Of a stretch of 64,000 nt of DNA, positions 19,689 through 27,999 are shown piece after piece. The stretch comes from Isoetes taiwanensis. Its lineage: Eukaryota; Streptophyta; Lycopodiopsida; Isoetales; Isoetaceae. Where the stretch lies: contig JAJEKV010000060.1 of assembly GCA_021234155.1 (NCBI GenBank), positions 5,852,323 through 5,916,322 on the forward strand, read 5' to 3'. The translations under genes and the position numbers were made by a program. The number at the start of each line of letters is the position of its first letter. Positions within the stretch are counted from its first letter, which is position 1. The notes beneath the pieces are model-generated. The model had not been told where the DNA came from and searched no databases. It saw only the letters and a list, made by a program, of their open reading frames with translations.

Positions 19689-21449
19689 ATGAAGCCAAAG
19701 GCCACTACAGAGAAACCGAAGGCAGGGAGCTCCTCTTCAGCCAGGATTCCTTACGAGTACAAAGACACGGACCCCATTCTGGTGATCAAATACTGGGACC
19801 AAATCTTTGTGTTGGACAGCAAGAAAGATCAAACATGGGTTAAAATGAAAGAGCTCAAGGCAGCGTTTGATATTATTCGCGAACAACAGGAGGCCGCCGC
19901 GGTATGCATGGGAATTCAAAAAGAGGGCCAAATCATAGTCTGTAGACTGGAGATGCAAAGGCTGGAGAATCAGTATGCTGAGGGAAAGGCCAGCGACAGA
20001 GATCTTGTTTGGCAGATGCTTCAGAAACTACAGGAAATGGACCTCCTCCTCTACCAGCTAATCAAAGTTAAAACAGGTCACTCCAAAGAGGATTGTTGCA
20101 GTCTTAGGAATCAGATTTTTAGGAGATCGATGACGGAAATGCTGCAAGCAGCAAAAAGCCTGGCTGAAGAGTTAGAGGACTTGGGATGGAGATCCAAAGC
20201 ATCATTCAGATTAGTCAAAATATGGGAAGAGGCAGATGACCATGTCATCGAAGAGTTTAGGAGGGAATTCAAAAACAGAGCGCCTTCTTTCGCCAATGAC
20301 ACTCTCAAGGATGCGGAAATGGAATACATAGCATATCAGTACCCCCTTGAAGAGACCAAAAATTGCGAGATAAAGGACAGCAATGGTTATTTTCATCCGA
20401 TTGAAGCAGGAGGCTGTGAATGCACCAATTGTAACATGCTCTCAAGAAAGAACCTGGACAAGAACAGAACGAAAATATCCAATCATATGCTGAAGTCCTC
20501 GGTTCCTCTTATGGGCAAGTACGACAAGACCAACGGTAAATCTTATAAGAATGTATTGCTTTCAAATCCTTTGGATTCTAATACTGATTTTAATGAAGGG
20601 AGTAAGGATCTTCTTGATTTAGATGCTATTAATGATAATTCTGCTATTATTAGAAATTCCAAGCACGGTATTCTGATCCACTTCCCTCAAAAATGCCCTT
20701 CTATTGGGGAAGTTAAGTATTGGATAACTAAATCTCAGGCTATCCCCATTTTATCCATTCTTAAATTGGATCAAAAAACCTTCCAAATCATTTGTAGGGA
20801 AGAGAGGAGTGTGAACCATATCCTCTCGAGAAAAATTCATTCTGTCCTGGGCATGATGGTGTACCTGATGAAATGGGACCCCAATTATGTCCCTGGTGAT
20901 TTTTCGACAGTTGCCACTACCACTTGGATTTCCAGTAATAACCTCCCTCCAGGTTTTTGGACCACTTCTCACTTAAGAGCCATTGCTAGTAAATTAGGAG
21001 AAGTAGTCCAGATATTTATCCCTCAAACCAATACCCCGGCTGTTTGTATCCAGAAGAAAATTCACTCTCCCTGGGTAGATAAGATTCCTTGCAAAATTAG
21101 CATCTCTAAAATTATCGACCTTGAAATATCCTATTCTAAAGAGCCTGTGGCTAATTTCCGGAAGGAGCCTATGAATAAAGGTAAAGAGAAAGTAAAAGAC
21201 AAAACCCCTGATCAGGGGAATCAAGTCTGGAGACCCAAAAGCAAAGTTGTAGAGGAAAAAGGGGAAAGTAGTGATAGCAACAAGGAAATTGTGGTTAAGC
21301 AAGACCCTACTAGTCCTTTACCCACCCCCAATCCAATTCAGGGGATTGATCAGGAGGGCAGAATAATTCTGCAATTCCCCCCAAGCTTCTCATATGTATT
21401 GATCCGGCTAACTTTCTTGTTTCCTCTATCAGTACCTGTGGGCAGGTAG
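19689..21449 (+). CDS. LINE ORF1 protein, DUF4283-like, frameshifted near its end
   Basis: ORF1 proteins of plant L1 elements bind the element RNA to form the retrotransposition particle. I place the start at ATG 19,689, in ACCATGAAG context; the open frame extends further upstream without support. Residues ~1-270 are charged and helical, and a cysteine cluster follows (GGCECTNCNMLSRKN). The middle (~330-500) resembles DUF4283, the RRM-like fold of plant LINE ORF1, with TTTWISSNNLPPGFW and LRAIASKLGEVV. The C-terminus is basic and Ser-rich. At about 21,375 a run of six C lies where seven would keep the frame, so the annotated 586-residue product ends early at 21,449. In the other frame a basic tail continues to TAA at 21,638-21,640. 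Confidence 0.85.
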   Translation: MKPKATTEKPKAGSSSSARIPYEYKDTDPILVIKYWDQIFVLDSKKDQTWVKMKELKAAFDIIREQQEAAAVCMGIQKEGQIIVCRLEMQRLENQYAEGKASDRDLVWQMLQKLQEMDLLLYQLIKVKTGHSKEDCCSLRNQIFRRSMTEMLQAAKSLAEELEDLGWRSKASFRLVKIWEEADDHVIEEFRREFKNRAPSFANDTLKDAEMEYIAYQYPLEETKNCEIKDSNGYFHPIEAGGCECTNCNMLSRKNLDKNRTKISNHMLKSSVPLMGKYDKTNGKSYKNVLLSNPLDSNTDFNEGSKDLLDLDAINDNSAIIRNSKHGILIHFPQKCPSIGEVKYWITKSQAIPILSILKLDQKTFQIICREERSVNHILSRKIHSVLGMMVYLMKWDPNYVPGDFSTVATTTWISSNNLPPGFWTTSHLRAIASKLGEVVQIFIPQTNTPAVCIQKKIHSPWVDKIPCKISISKIIDLEISYSKEPVANFRKEPMNKGKEKVKDKTPDQGNQVWRPKSKVVEEKGESSDSNKEIVVKQDPTSPLPTPNPIQGIDQEGRIILQFPPSFSYVLIRLTFLFPLSVPVGR

Positions 21450-21630
21450 TCCCCAACACTGGATTCAGAAATGAGGACTCTGAAGGTTCTGATCAGGAGG
21501 ACCATGATCAAGTTCAGCATGAGGATTGGAGCCTTGTTTCAAGCAGAAAAAAGAAGGGAAAGGGAAATGAAAGGTATAAGATCATGGGGCCACCAAGAAG
21601 ATCCCCAAGAAAAACTAATCCCCCGGTTAA

Positions 21631-24600
21631 ATGGATATAAATCTTAAGGGTATTACTTGGAACCTGCAGGGTATTAACTCTAACCTCAAAAGGGGGAGAG
21701 TGAAAGTCTGTCTGGTTTCTATGAATTTAGATTTCATTTTCTTTCAAGAGCATAAGATTCATGATGACAGCATAGATAATATGATAAGAGAGGTTCTGCC
21801 TGCCAATTTTAACCACTGGTCTCTCAAAGCCAACAACTCTTCGGCTGGCATTTCCATTGCTTGGCATAACAGGATTAATCTAGGTGATATTCAGATGATG
21901 CATGATGGAAGCAGGAGATGGCAGATTTTACATGGTAATATAGGTAATATTAGAATAGCTCTAGTGAACATTTATGCTTATCATCAGCCAGCTGAAAGGG
22001 CTCAGCTTTGGAATATTATAAATAATAGCTTGAACAGTATCCCTTATGACGAGATTATTATTGGGGGAGACTTCAATATGGTTACTCATGAGTACATGAG
22101 GAGTGCTAATTTCAGGGCTCTTAGTGGGGAGGAGAATGATAAGTGGATGACGTTACTTACAGGCCACCACTTAAAAATGGCAAGAGTGGTCCCCCACTCC
22201 TATAGCTGGAATTATCATAGAGTCCAGCCTATTTGCTGTCTTCATGATAGGTTCTACCTTAGTGAATCCTTATGGAACAGCAGCTCTAGGGTGTCAAATC
22301 TTTCAAATTACACCATCTCTGATCACTACCCTCAGCTCATTAATATCAGTGCCAACAATAATCAAAGGAAAAGGAACTCCTACTTTAAGCTAAACACTAA
22401 TCTGCTGGATCAGGAGGATTTCCTCACCAGGTTAGCTCAGGTGATAGATCTGGAAGACAAACCCAATAATGATATGGGATGGATGGATTGGTGGGTAAGG
22501 ACTGCCAAGAACATAAAAGGCTGGTTAAAAGTTTGGGGTAAGGAGATCTACCAGAAAGAGACTTTTCATCTGCAGGATTTGAGAAATCAGTATGGGACAG
22601 CCCAGGGCCAAAGTAAAGAAGATCTTAAGATTCAGATCGAAAGGGAAGAAATTAAGATTGCTAAAGGATGGAAGATCAAAGCCAAAGTCAAGGAGCTGAT
22701 GGAAGATGAAAGGGCTAACTCCAAGTATTTTTTCATTAAGGCCAAAGGAAGGATTAAGAAGAACCACATTTATAGTGTCCTTTGGGAGGGAAACAACATT
22801 GAAGATGACAATCAACTTAAGGAGGCTGCTAAAGAACATTTCGTCAGAATTATGGGTACCATTAGAGACACCAACTCTCAGGATATTAACAATTTCATTG
22901 ACATTCAGGCCAGAGTGTCTAATGATATGAATAATAGCCTTTCTAGACCTTTTAGCAACAATGAAATTTTTAAGGTGCTCAATGACATGGAGAATGGCAA
23001 GACTCCTGGGCCAGATGGGCTCCCTGCTGAATTCTTCAAGAAGGCATGGGGGCTTTTGGGTAATTTTGTGGTTTCCATTGCTAATGAGTTCTTACTAACC
23101 AAAAGTTTGGACTGCAGGATCAATACTAGCCTTATTGCTCTCATCCCTAAAAATGATATGCCTATTTCTTTTTCAGATTACAGACCTATCTCACTTTCCA
23201 ATGTGGTCTATAAGCTCATTTCAGGTTCCATTGCAGCTAGAATCAAGCCTATCCTTGACGACATCATAAGTAAAACTCAAAGTGCCTACTTGAAGGGAAG
23301 ATATATCTTGGACAATGTTGCAGCAGCATCTTTGGGGATAAACTGGGCCAAGGAATCCAAACAGAACGTAGGGCTTCTGAAACTGGATATCACCAAGGCC
23401 TTCGATACGGTAAGTTGGAAATTTCTGCAAGAATGCTGCCTAAGTCTGGGATTCTCGGAAGAGGTAATTTCAATTTTCATGGCAATTCTGAAAAATTCAA
23501 GGTCGGCTGTCCTAATTAATGGGGAGTGCAGCCCCTTCTTTGACATAAAAAGAGGTGTTAAGCAAGGTTGCCCCCTGGCACCTTTCTTGTTTCTAATTGT
23601 CATGGAAGGTCTGCACAGTAACTTTCAAAAGCTTAGGAATCTCAATGAGATCAAAGGGTTAAAGCTCCCCCCTAATCAAGAGATGGAGGATATTCTTAAT
23701 GTTCATTTTGCAGACGACACTTTCCTTTTTATGAATCTGGACAATCAATCCATCCAAGCTACACAGCAGATCCTTGAAGATTTTGGAAGATGCTCAGGCT
23801 GTAACATCAATTCGGCTAAGACAAAGCTGATTTCAAGGGACCAGACCAAGGGGGAGCAAGCAGCTTTATCTCTTGGATGTATGTACCTCTCTCCCACCAC
23901 CAAAACCAAAATTCTGGGGATCCCCTATGCTATTAGGGTGAACGCGAGTGACCTGTGGGGGGATCTCTTGGATAAATTCTATAGGAAGGTGGACTCCCTC
24001 AATTCCAAATTCCTCTCTAAGAATGGTAGGGCTATTCTTGCAAATTCTGTCATTTCCTCTTCTCAGGTTTATCAATCATCCATTATCATGGCCCCTAAAA
24101 AGGTCTACTCTAAAATGCAAAGTATTATTGGTAGATTCATTGCAGGTGGAACTAATAAAAGATGCTGGATTCCAGTCTCCATGAATGAGTGCTGTAAGAC
24201 CAAAAGTATGGGAGGATTGGGAGTTATTGATATTGAGAAGCAAGCAACTGCCTTGGCAGCAAAATATTTCTACAGGGCCTGTACAGATCAGATTAATCAT
24301 CCGGTCAAAGCTCTGATTAGGCATTACATTGGGAGATGCCATCCTTTCGGGTGGAGAGGGCTTAAGATGCATTTCCCTTTTAGCATTTTTTTTCCTTTTT
24401 CCATCCCCAATTCCACCCCTCTGATTTTAAAAAAGTGGATCAGGGCGTGGTTTAAAGTCAAGGGAATGTACACTTGGAAGGAAGGCCTTTCTCAGGATCA
24501 ACCGATCTTCTGGAGTCCATCTCTTATTCTTGATGATCCCAACACTTGCTTGGCCTCTCATTTCCCTGTCCTCACTAAACAATGGACTAACAGGGGAATT

Positions 24601-25287
24601 GTTTTTATCAGGGATATTATCAATGGTTTCAACTATCATAGCTCGGTTTTATGTGATCTAGGGGAGGAGTCTGAGACCTTGTTTAATAGTATTATCCAGA
24701 GACTTGACAATGGACAGTGGCACCACTCGGAAGACTTGTGGCATATAAACGGATACAAGGGTTATAAGGTTAAAATGGCCTATAAATTCCTTAATAGGGA
24801 TCAAGTCATAACAGTCCATAGCAAATGGAACACGGATCCTTTGAGAATCAAGGGGAATCTCATATTTTTATGGAAGAGCCCGATCCATCCAAAAGTCAAA
24901 GCCTTCATATGGCAACTCTGGCACAAAGCTCTGGCAACAAACATGAAGAGATGGAGAATGAATATGGCGGACTCTAACATCTGTGTTCGATGTATGCAGG
25001 ATCAGGAAGATGAGAATCACCTCTTTAGGAACTGTTTATGGGCTGAATGGACTCTGGAGTTAGCTGAAATTGAGATCGATTTGCCTGATCTTAGAACTAT
25101 GAGCTCAATTGATTTCTTTCTTCCAGAGAACCCATCGAATTGGCGCATCTACCTTCTCCTTTGGAGAATGTGGAAGGGGAGGAATTCCCTTATCTTCAAA
25201 GAGGAAATTATTTGGCCTCAGGCTATTATCGAGCAAACCAAATATGATATTAATTGGATTGAGGAAATATTTGATATTCATAGATGA
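21631..25287 (+). CDS. LINE ORF2: endonuclease-reverse transcriptase, 1218 aa, intact
   Basis: It nicks target DNA and primes cDNA synthesis there. Domains: exonuclease-endonuclease-phosphatase at residues ~1-235, with ITWNLQGIN, the catalytic FFQEHK glutamate, IIGGDFNM (~147) and the terminal SDHYPQ (~231); a helical linker; RT at ~450-760, with GKTPGPDGLPAEFF, LLKLDITKAFD, GVKQGCPLAPFLF and the catalytic VHFADDTFLF at ~692; a thumb; and zf-RVT at ~1085-1150 with VKAFIWQLWHKAL, CVRCMQDQEDENHLFRNC. All catalytic residues I can identify are present and there is no stop. The start ATG overlaps the end of reconstructed ORF1 (ATGGATATAA), suggesting reinitiation. The length is normal for plant L1 ORF2. 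Confidence 0.95.
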   Translation: MDINLKGITWNLQGINSNLKRGRVKVCLVSMNLDFIFFQEHKIHDDSIDNMIREVLPANFNHWSLKANNSSAGISIAWHNRINLGDIQMMHDGSRRWQILHGNIGNIRIALVNIYAYHQPAERAQLWNIINNSLNSIPYDEIIIGGDFNMVTHEYMRSANFRALSGEENDKWMTLLTGHHLKMARVVPHSYSWNYHRVQPICCLHDRFYLSESLWNSSSRVSNLSNYTISDHYPQLINISANNNQRKRNSYFKLNTNLLDQEDFLTRLAQVIDLEDKPNNDMGWMDWWVRTAKNIKGWLKVWGKEIYQKETFHLQDLRNQYGTAQGQSKEDLKIQIEREEIKIAKGWKIKAKVKELMEDERANSKYFFIKAKGRIKKNHIYSVLWEGNNIEDDNQLKEAAKEHFVRIMGTIRDTNSQDINNFIDIQARVSNDMNNSLSRPFSNNEIFKVLNDMENGKTPGPDGLPAEFFKKAWGLLGNFVVSIANEFLLTKSLDCRINTSLIALIPKNDMPISFSDYRPISLSNVVYKLISGSIAARIKPILDDIISKTQSAYLKGRYILDNVAAASLGINWAKESKQNVGLLKLDITKAFDTVSWKFLQECCLSLGFSEEVISIFMAILKNSRSAVLINGECSPFFDIKRGVKQGCPLAPFLFLIVMEGLHSNFQKLRNLNEIKGLKLPPNQEMEDILNVHFADDTFLFMNLDNQSIQATQQILEDFGRCSGCNINSAKTKLISRDQTKGEQAALSLGCMYLSPTTKTKILGIPYAIRVNASDLWGDLLDKFYRKVDSLNSKFLSKNGRAILANSVISSSQVYQSSIIMAPKKVYSKMQSIIGRFIAGGTNKRCWIPVSMNECCKTKSMGGLGVIDIEKQATALAAKYFYRACTDQINHPVKALIRHYIGRCHPFGWRGLKMHFPFSIFFPFSIPNSTPLILKKWIRAWFKVKGMYTWKEGLSQDQPIFWSPSLILDDPNTCLASHFPVLTKQWTNRGIVFIRDIINGFNYHSSVLCDLGEESETLFNSIIQRLDNGQWHHSEDLWHINGYKGYKVKMAYKFLNRDQVITVHSKWNTDPLRIKGNLIFLWKSPIHPKVKAFIWQLWHKALATNMKRWRMNMADSNICVRCMQDQEDENHLFRNCLWAEWTLELAEIEIDLPDLRTMSSIDFFLPENPSNWRIYLLLWRMWKGRNSLIFKEEIIWPQAIIEQTKYDINWIEEIFDIHR

Positions 25288-25385
25288 ATTCTACCTATCT
25301 GTTTCTAACTTTACTTTGAATTTTTCAGGTAATATTCTGATATTAGTAAAGAAGCTGAAGTGGAGAAGAATCGACCTTCACTCTA

Positions 25386-25673
25386 ATGCGCTGTGGCTTA
25401 CTCAGTTTGGGGTCGAGATTCCAACAATTCATGAAGACGGACTATGCCAATGCAACTGTGCCTGTAATACGGCATATGACGCAAAAAGGCACATCCTATG
25501 TGAGGCTAAGGATAAAAAAGGAAGATTTAATCCGGGGAAAGCTCACTTATGCAAATGTCAATTCTGTCTATTCATACTGGCTACCAAAGGAATGGGGAGA
25601 AAAGACCATGCCGAGAATGAGCCCAAGAAAAGAAGATTTCTGGAATGACCTCCCCCAGGATTCAGTCATATGA
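25386..25673 (+). CDS. ORF in the LINE 3' UTR (95 aa), unknown
   Basis: A frame of 95 codons lies 98 bases after ORF2, inside the LINE and before its A-tail. It reads as a soluble basic protein (for example TSYVRLRIKKEDLIRGKLTY, then YWLPKEWG). It is not RNase H and I recognise no domain. An acceptor-like TTTTTCAG lies at about 25,330. It may be a captured exon or a lineage-specific third ORF. Confidence 0.35.
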   Translation: MRCGLLSLGSRFQQFMKTDYANATVPVIRHMTQKGTSYVRLRIKKEDLIRGKLTYANVNSVYSYWLPKEWGEKTMPRMSPRKEDFWNDLPQDSVI

Positions 25674-25874
25674 ACTTTTGATCTCATAACTTAAGAACAT
25701 ATCTGATGGTTTAGGCTTATGACAGGCCTTAAAATTTTCTGCTGCCTTTTTATGTTGAAGGGTCGTAACAACCAACCCTACCCAATCTGGTTGCCTTTTG
25801 TAAACATATGTATATACATATGTCGATATGTAAACCTAAATCTACATTAATACTAAGCCTTCAATTAAAAAAAA

Positions 25875-25891
25875 GAAATTAATGTTAAACC
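25875..25891. repeat. LINE target-site duplication, right
   Basis: Exact match to 18,948-18,964. Confidence 0.9.
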
Positions 25892-26960
25892 AATGGTAGA
25901 AACAAGGCTGACCATGTCCATTGTTATGCTGTGAACTGCCCAGAATTTTTCTGATTGGGGATTTGAACCCCTTGCCAATATCGGCAATGCCCTTTTCATG
26001 TGAAGATATGAGCAGAGAAAACATATGAAAGAAAAGAACATTGGCAGTCTGCAGAATGGGATAAGTAGTATTTAGCTTGTTAAAAAGAGGATAACCTTTG
26101 TACAACAGCAAACACAATATCTATGATATTAAGAAGAGCATCCTGCAACTCTGTATTAAGATCGCGAGAAGCAACAAGGCAACTAAAACCTTCATTTCAA
26201 ACAGGCAGAGAAAACATATGAAAGAAAAGAACATTGGCATGCTTCTTCATCTTCATCATACTGCCTGCGGTCCTCTCACGGGATCCGGTTACGGGTGATT
26301 TGGGTATGAAGGTATGGATTCTGGTGGCTATGGAGGATTTCGGCTTGGAAAAATTCAGTATCATGCCACACGGTCGGGCAACACAAAAAAATGATCGCTG
26401 CAGTTCTGGCGAAACAGGGGATCCCTGATTTTTTGAAAGCAAAAACGGAGCTGCCACATTATATTACTAGAGCTTCTCAAAGCCGAGCTTCACCGGCCAT
26501 TCCTCTGCAAATTTCTGGCATGCAACAACACGGGACCCAAATGCCAAATCCCCTGTTCTTCAACATTATTCTTCTGTCACAGAGCCCCCCTCCTTTGTCT
26601 CCTCTTCTCCACCGGTTCCACCTTCTTCGCCCAAAAGCTGGCACCATAGCCTCTCTGTTACAGCGGCAAGGAGCTCCGTCCTCCAATACGTCTCCCAAGG
26701 CCATGCCGGATCCAATACGTCTCCCAATCCGTCCTCCAACACGGGACCCAAATGCCAAAATCCCACAGATTCCATGGCTGCGGTTGCCGCCGACTATTGC
26801 CGTTCTTTGGATCCAAATTTCGCAAGGCGGCGTATTCATCGGCCGTTTCGAGCAACTCCTTTCTTCCGCCATAGCCGCCATAGCCGCAGCAGCTGCAAAA
26901 CCTCCCAAAGAATAACATTGACGTAATAAATTTGAATTTACTTGGGATATTCCGTCCGGC
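25892..26960. other. host interval between LINE and Copia, no sure gene
   Basis: It holds a 35-bp exact direct repeat (26,012-26,046 and 26,205-26,239), a tRNA T-arm-like GGGGATTTGAACCCC at about 25,957, and a GC-rich section (26,390-26,915) with open frames on both strands. One minus-strand frame begins with CSCCGYGGYGGR, created by repeated CCATAGCC motifs. ACACGGGACCCAAATGCCAA occurs twice (26,528 and 26,739). These look like repeat-derived frames and I name no gene. Confidence 0.4.
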
Positions 26961-26975
26961 AGTATTCTACCGTTG

Positions 26976-27116
26976 TGATTCCGCGGGGCAATGTTAATTT
27001 ATTGCCCGTCTTTGATCGGTGCGGACAACGGGCCTCGAGCGGATCCGTTGCGGAGGGTCTGTGATTCCGCGGGAGAGTATTCACCGCGATGGAATCACCA
27101 AAACCAGAGTAACGAT
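26976..27116. repeat. inverted copy of the GGAATCACC repeat family
   Basis: GTGATTCCGCGG occurs at the left and ATGGAATCACC about 30 bases later, forming a local GTGATTCC...GGAATCAC stem (27,060-27,099). The right part is the reverse complement of 17,298-17,350 with few changes. Confidence 0.6.
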
Positions 27117-27150
27117 ATTTTCACCCCAATTCAAAGGATCAGATTTCTTC

Positions 27151-27155
27151 ATTAC
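27151..27155. repeat. Copia target-site duplication, left (ATTAC)
   Basis: ATTAC immediately before the left LTR; the same five bases follow the right LTR at 31,852-31,856. Confidence 0.85.
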
Positions 27156-27643
27156 TGATGGAAAATAGAGCCTGGGATTTGAACCCAAGAAAGCCGGTCT
27201 CTTCCTCCTTCTCAGACAATCTCCACCAGATAACAATCTGGGATACACCTTGTACAATGTGGGAACCAAATCCGTCACCCTGCACTGTAAATCTCAAAGA
27301 CTCCAAAATCCACTGGTCTATTTCTTCCGGCCTCGACAACTCCTGAGATCCAGCTGCCGTTCAATCACTTGGATCGAAACCGAACTACCTCCCCGCAAGC
27401 ACCGCGGCCTTACGCACTTTTCATTGCGGACTTGGGCGCTTTACGCCACGGTGGCGATCTGCCTCCACGCAAATCGAGATCCGATTCCACTACTCTCTGT
27501 CTGTTCCTTTGCCCTTTTACACTGTTCTTATGCCCAGTCTGATGCCTTCACCTGTTGCTATTGTTGCAGGTAATACACCGCTCTCCAGTAATAGGACACG
27601 TGTACACGTCTTCCCCTTTTCAAGATAAAGGCTAAATTCAACA
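27156..27643 (-). repeat. Copia 3' LTR (left)
   Basis: Direct repeat of 31,340-31,851, with TG...CA ends in minus sense. It contains a GGGTTCAAATCCC stretch like a tRNA T-arm, also present in the other LTR. The two LTRs differ by several indels, so the insertion is not very recent. Confidence 0.9.
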
Positions 27644-27658
27644 ATCTCCCCCTTTAGC
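27644..27658 (-). other. Copia polypurine tract
   Basis: In minus sense GGCTAAAGGGGGAGAT ends exactly at the TGTTG start of the 3' LTR, as expected for the plus-strand primer. Confidence 0.85.
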
Positions 27659-27784
27659 CTTTATGGTCTACAATCCCACTAGATTCTTTGCAGCCACTGG
27701 CTTAGGTTCAGATAGGACCTTTGTCAGCACATCTGCCTGATACCACTCCCCCTTAGCCAGTGTTTATCAGTTTAATACCTATGC

Positions 27785-27999
27785 AGTGTTGGGGAAAGTT
27801 TTTAGGTACCACCGGAAAATTTCCTATGATTACTCTAATCAGTCGGATATCTTATGTTTAGAGTCGGAAATTTCTATTGTCTTAATAGAAAATCTTAAGA
27901 AAATTTGCCGGAAAAATTCCTACAACACACTAACTGAACCAGAAAATTTGCAATTTCAACCGGTTGGTTTATAGTGTTCCCCGGACTTTGCCCAACACT
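27785..27999. mobile_element. hAT-like MITE inserted in the Copia
   Basis: Terminal inverted repeats AGTGTTGGGGAAAGT and ACTTTGCCCAACACT (one mismatch) bound 215 bases without coding capacity. The flanks are ACCTATGC (27,777-27,784) and ACCTATGG (28,000-28,007), an 8-bp duplication with one difference, the size typical of hAT elements. It inserted at the end of the Copia RNase H frame, and the last ~35 codons of that open frame are MITE sequence. Confidence 0.8.

Larger units (their letters stand above)
18965..25874 (+). mobile_element. full-length L1-type LINE (6,910 bp)
   Basis: The element is bounded by a perfect 17-bp target-site duplication and ends in ATTAAAAAAAA (25,864-25,874), so both ends are defined by the sequence. 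Order: ~720-bp 5' UTR with a small ORF, ORF1 (DUF4283-like RNA-binding protein), ORF2 (apurinic-type endonuclease, reverse transcriptase, zf-RVT) overlapping the reconstructed ORF1 end, and a 3' UTR with another small ORF. The exact TSD, intact 1218-codon ORF2 and only one visible lesion in ORF1 point to a young insertion. No RNase H domain follows the RT. Confidence 0.93.

Noticed and set aside
25940-26010. tRNA-like sequence (GGGTTCAAATCCCC-type T-arm, minus strand)
   Set aside because: No acceptor stem, D-arm or anticodon arm could be folded around it. It may be a SINE or chance B-box.
26477-26918. Glycine-rich protein on the minus strand
   Set aside because: The Gly-Tyr-Gly run comes from repeated CCATAGCC units, and competing frames are equally long.
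27170-27190. tRNA T-arm-like motif in the Copia LTR
   Set aside because: It is part of both LTRs and has no tRNA fold around it.
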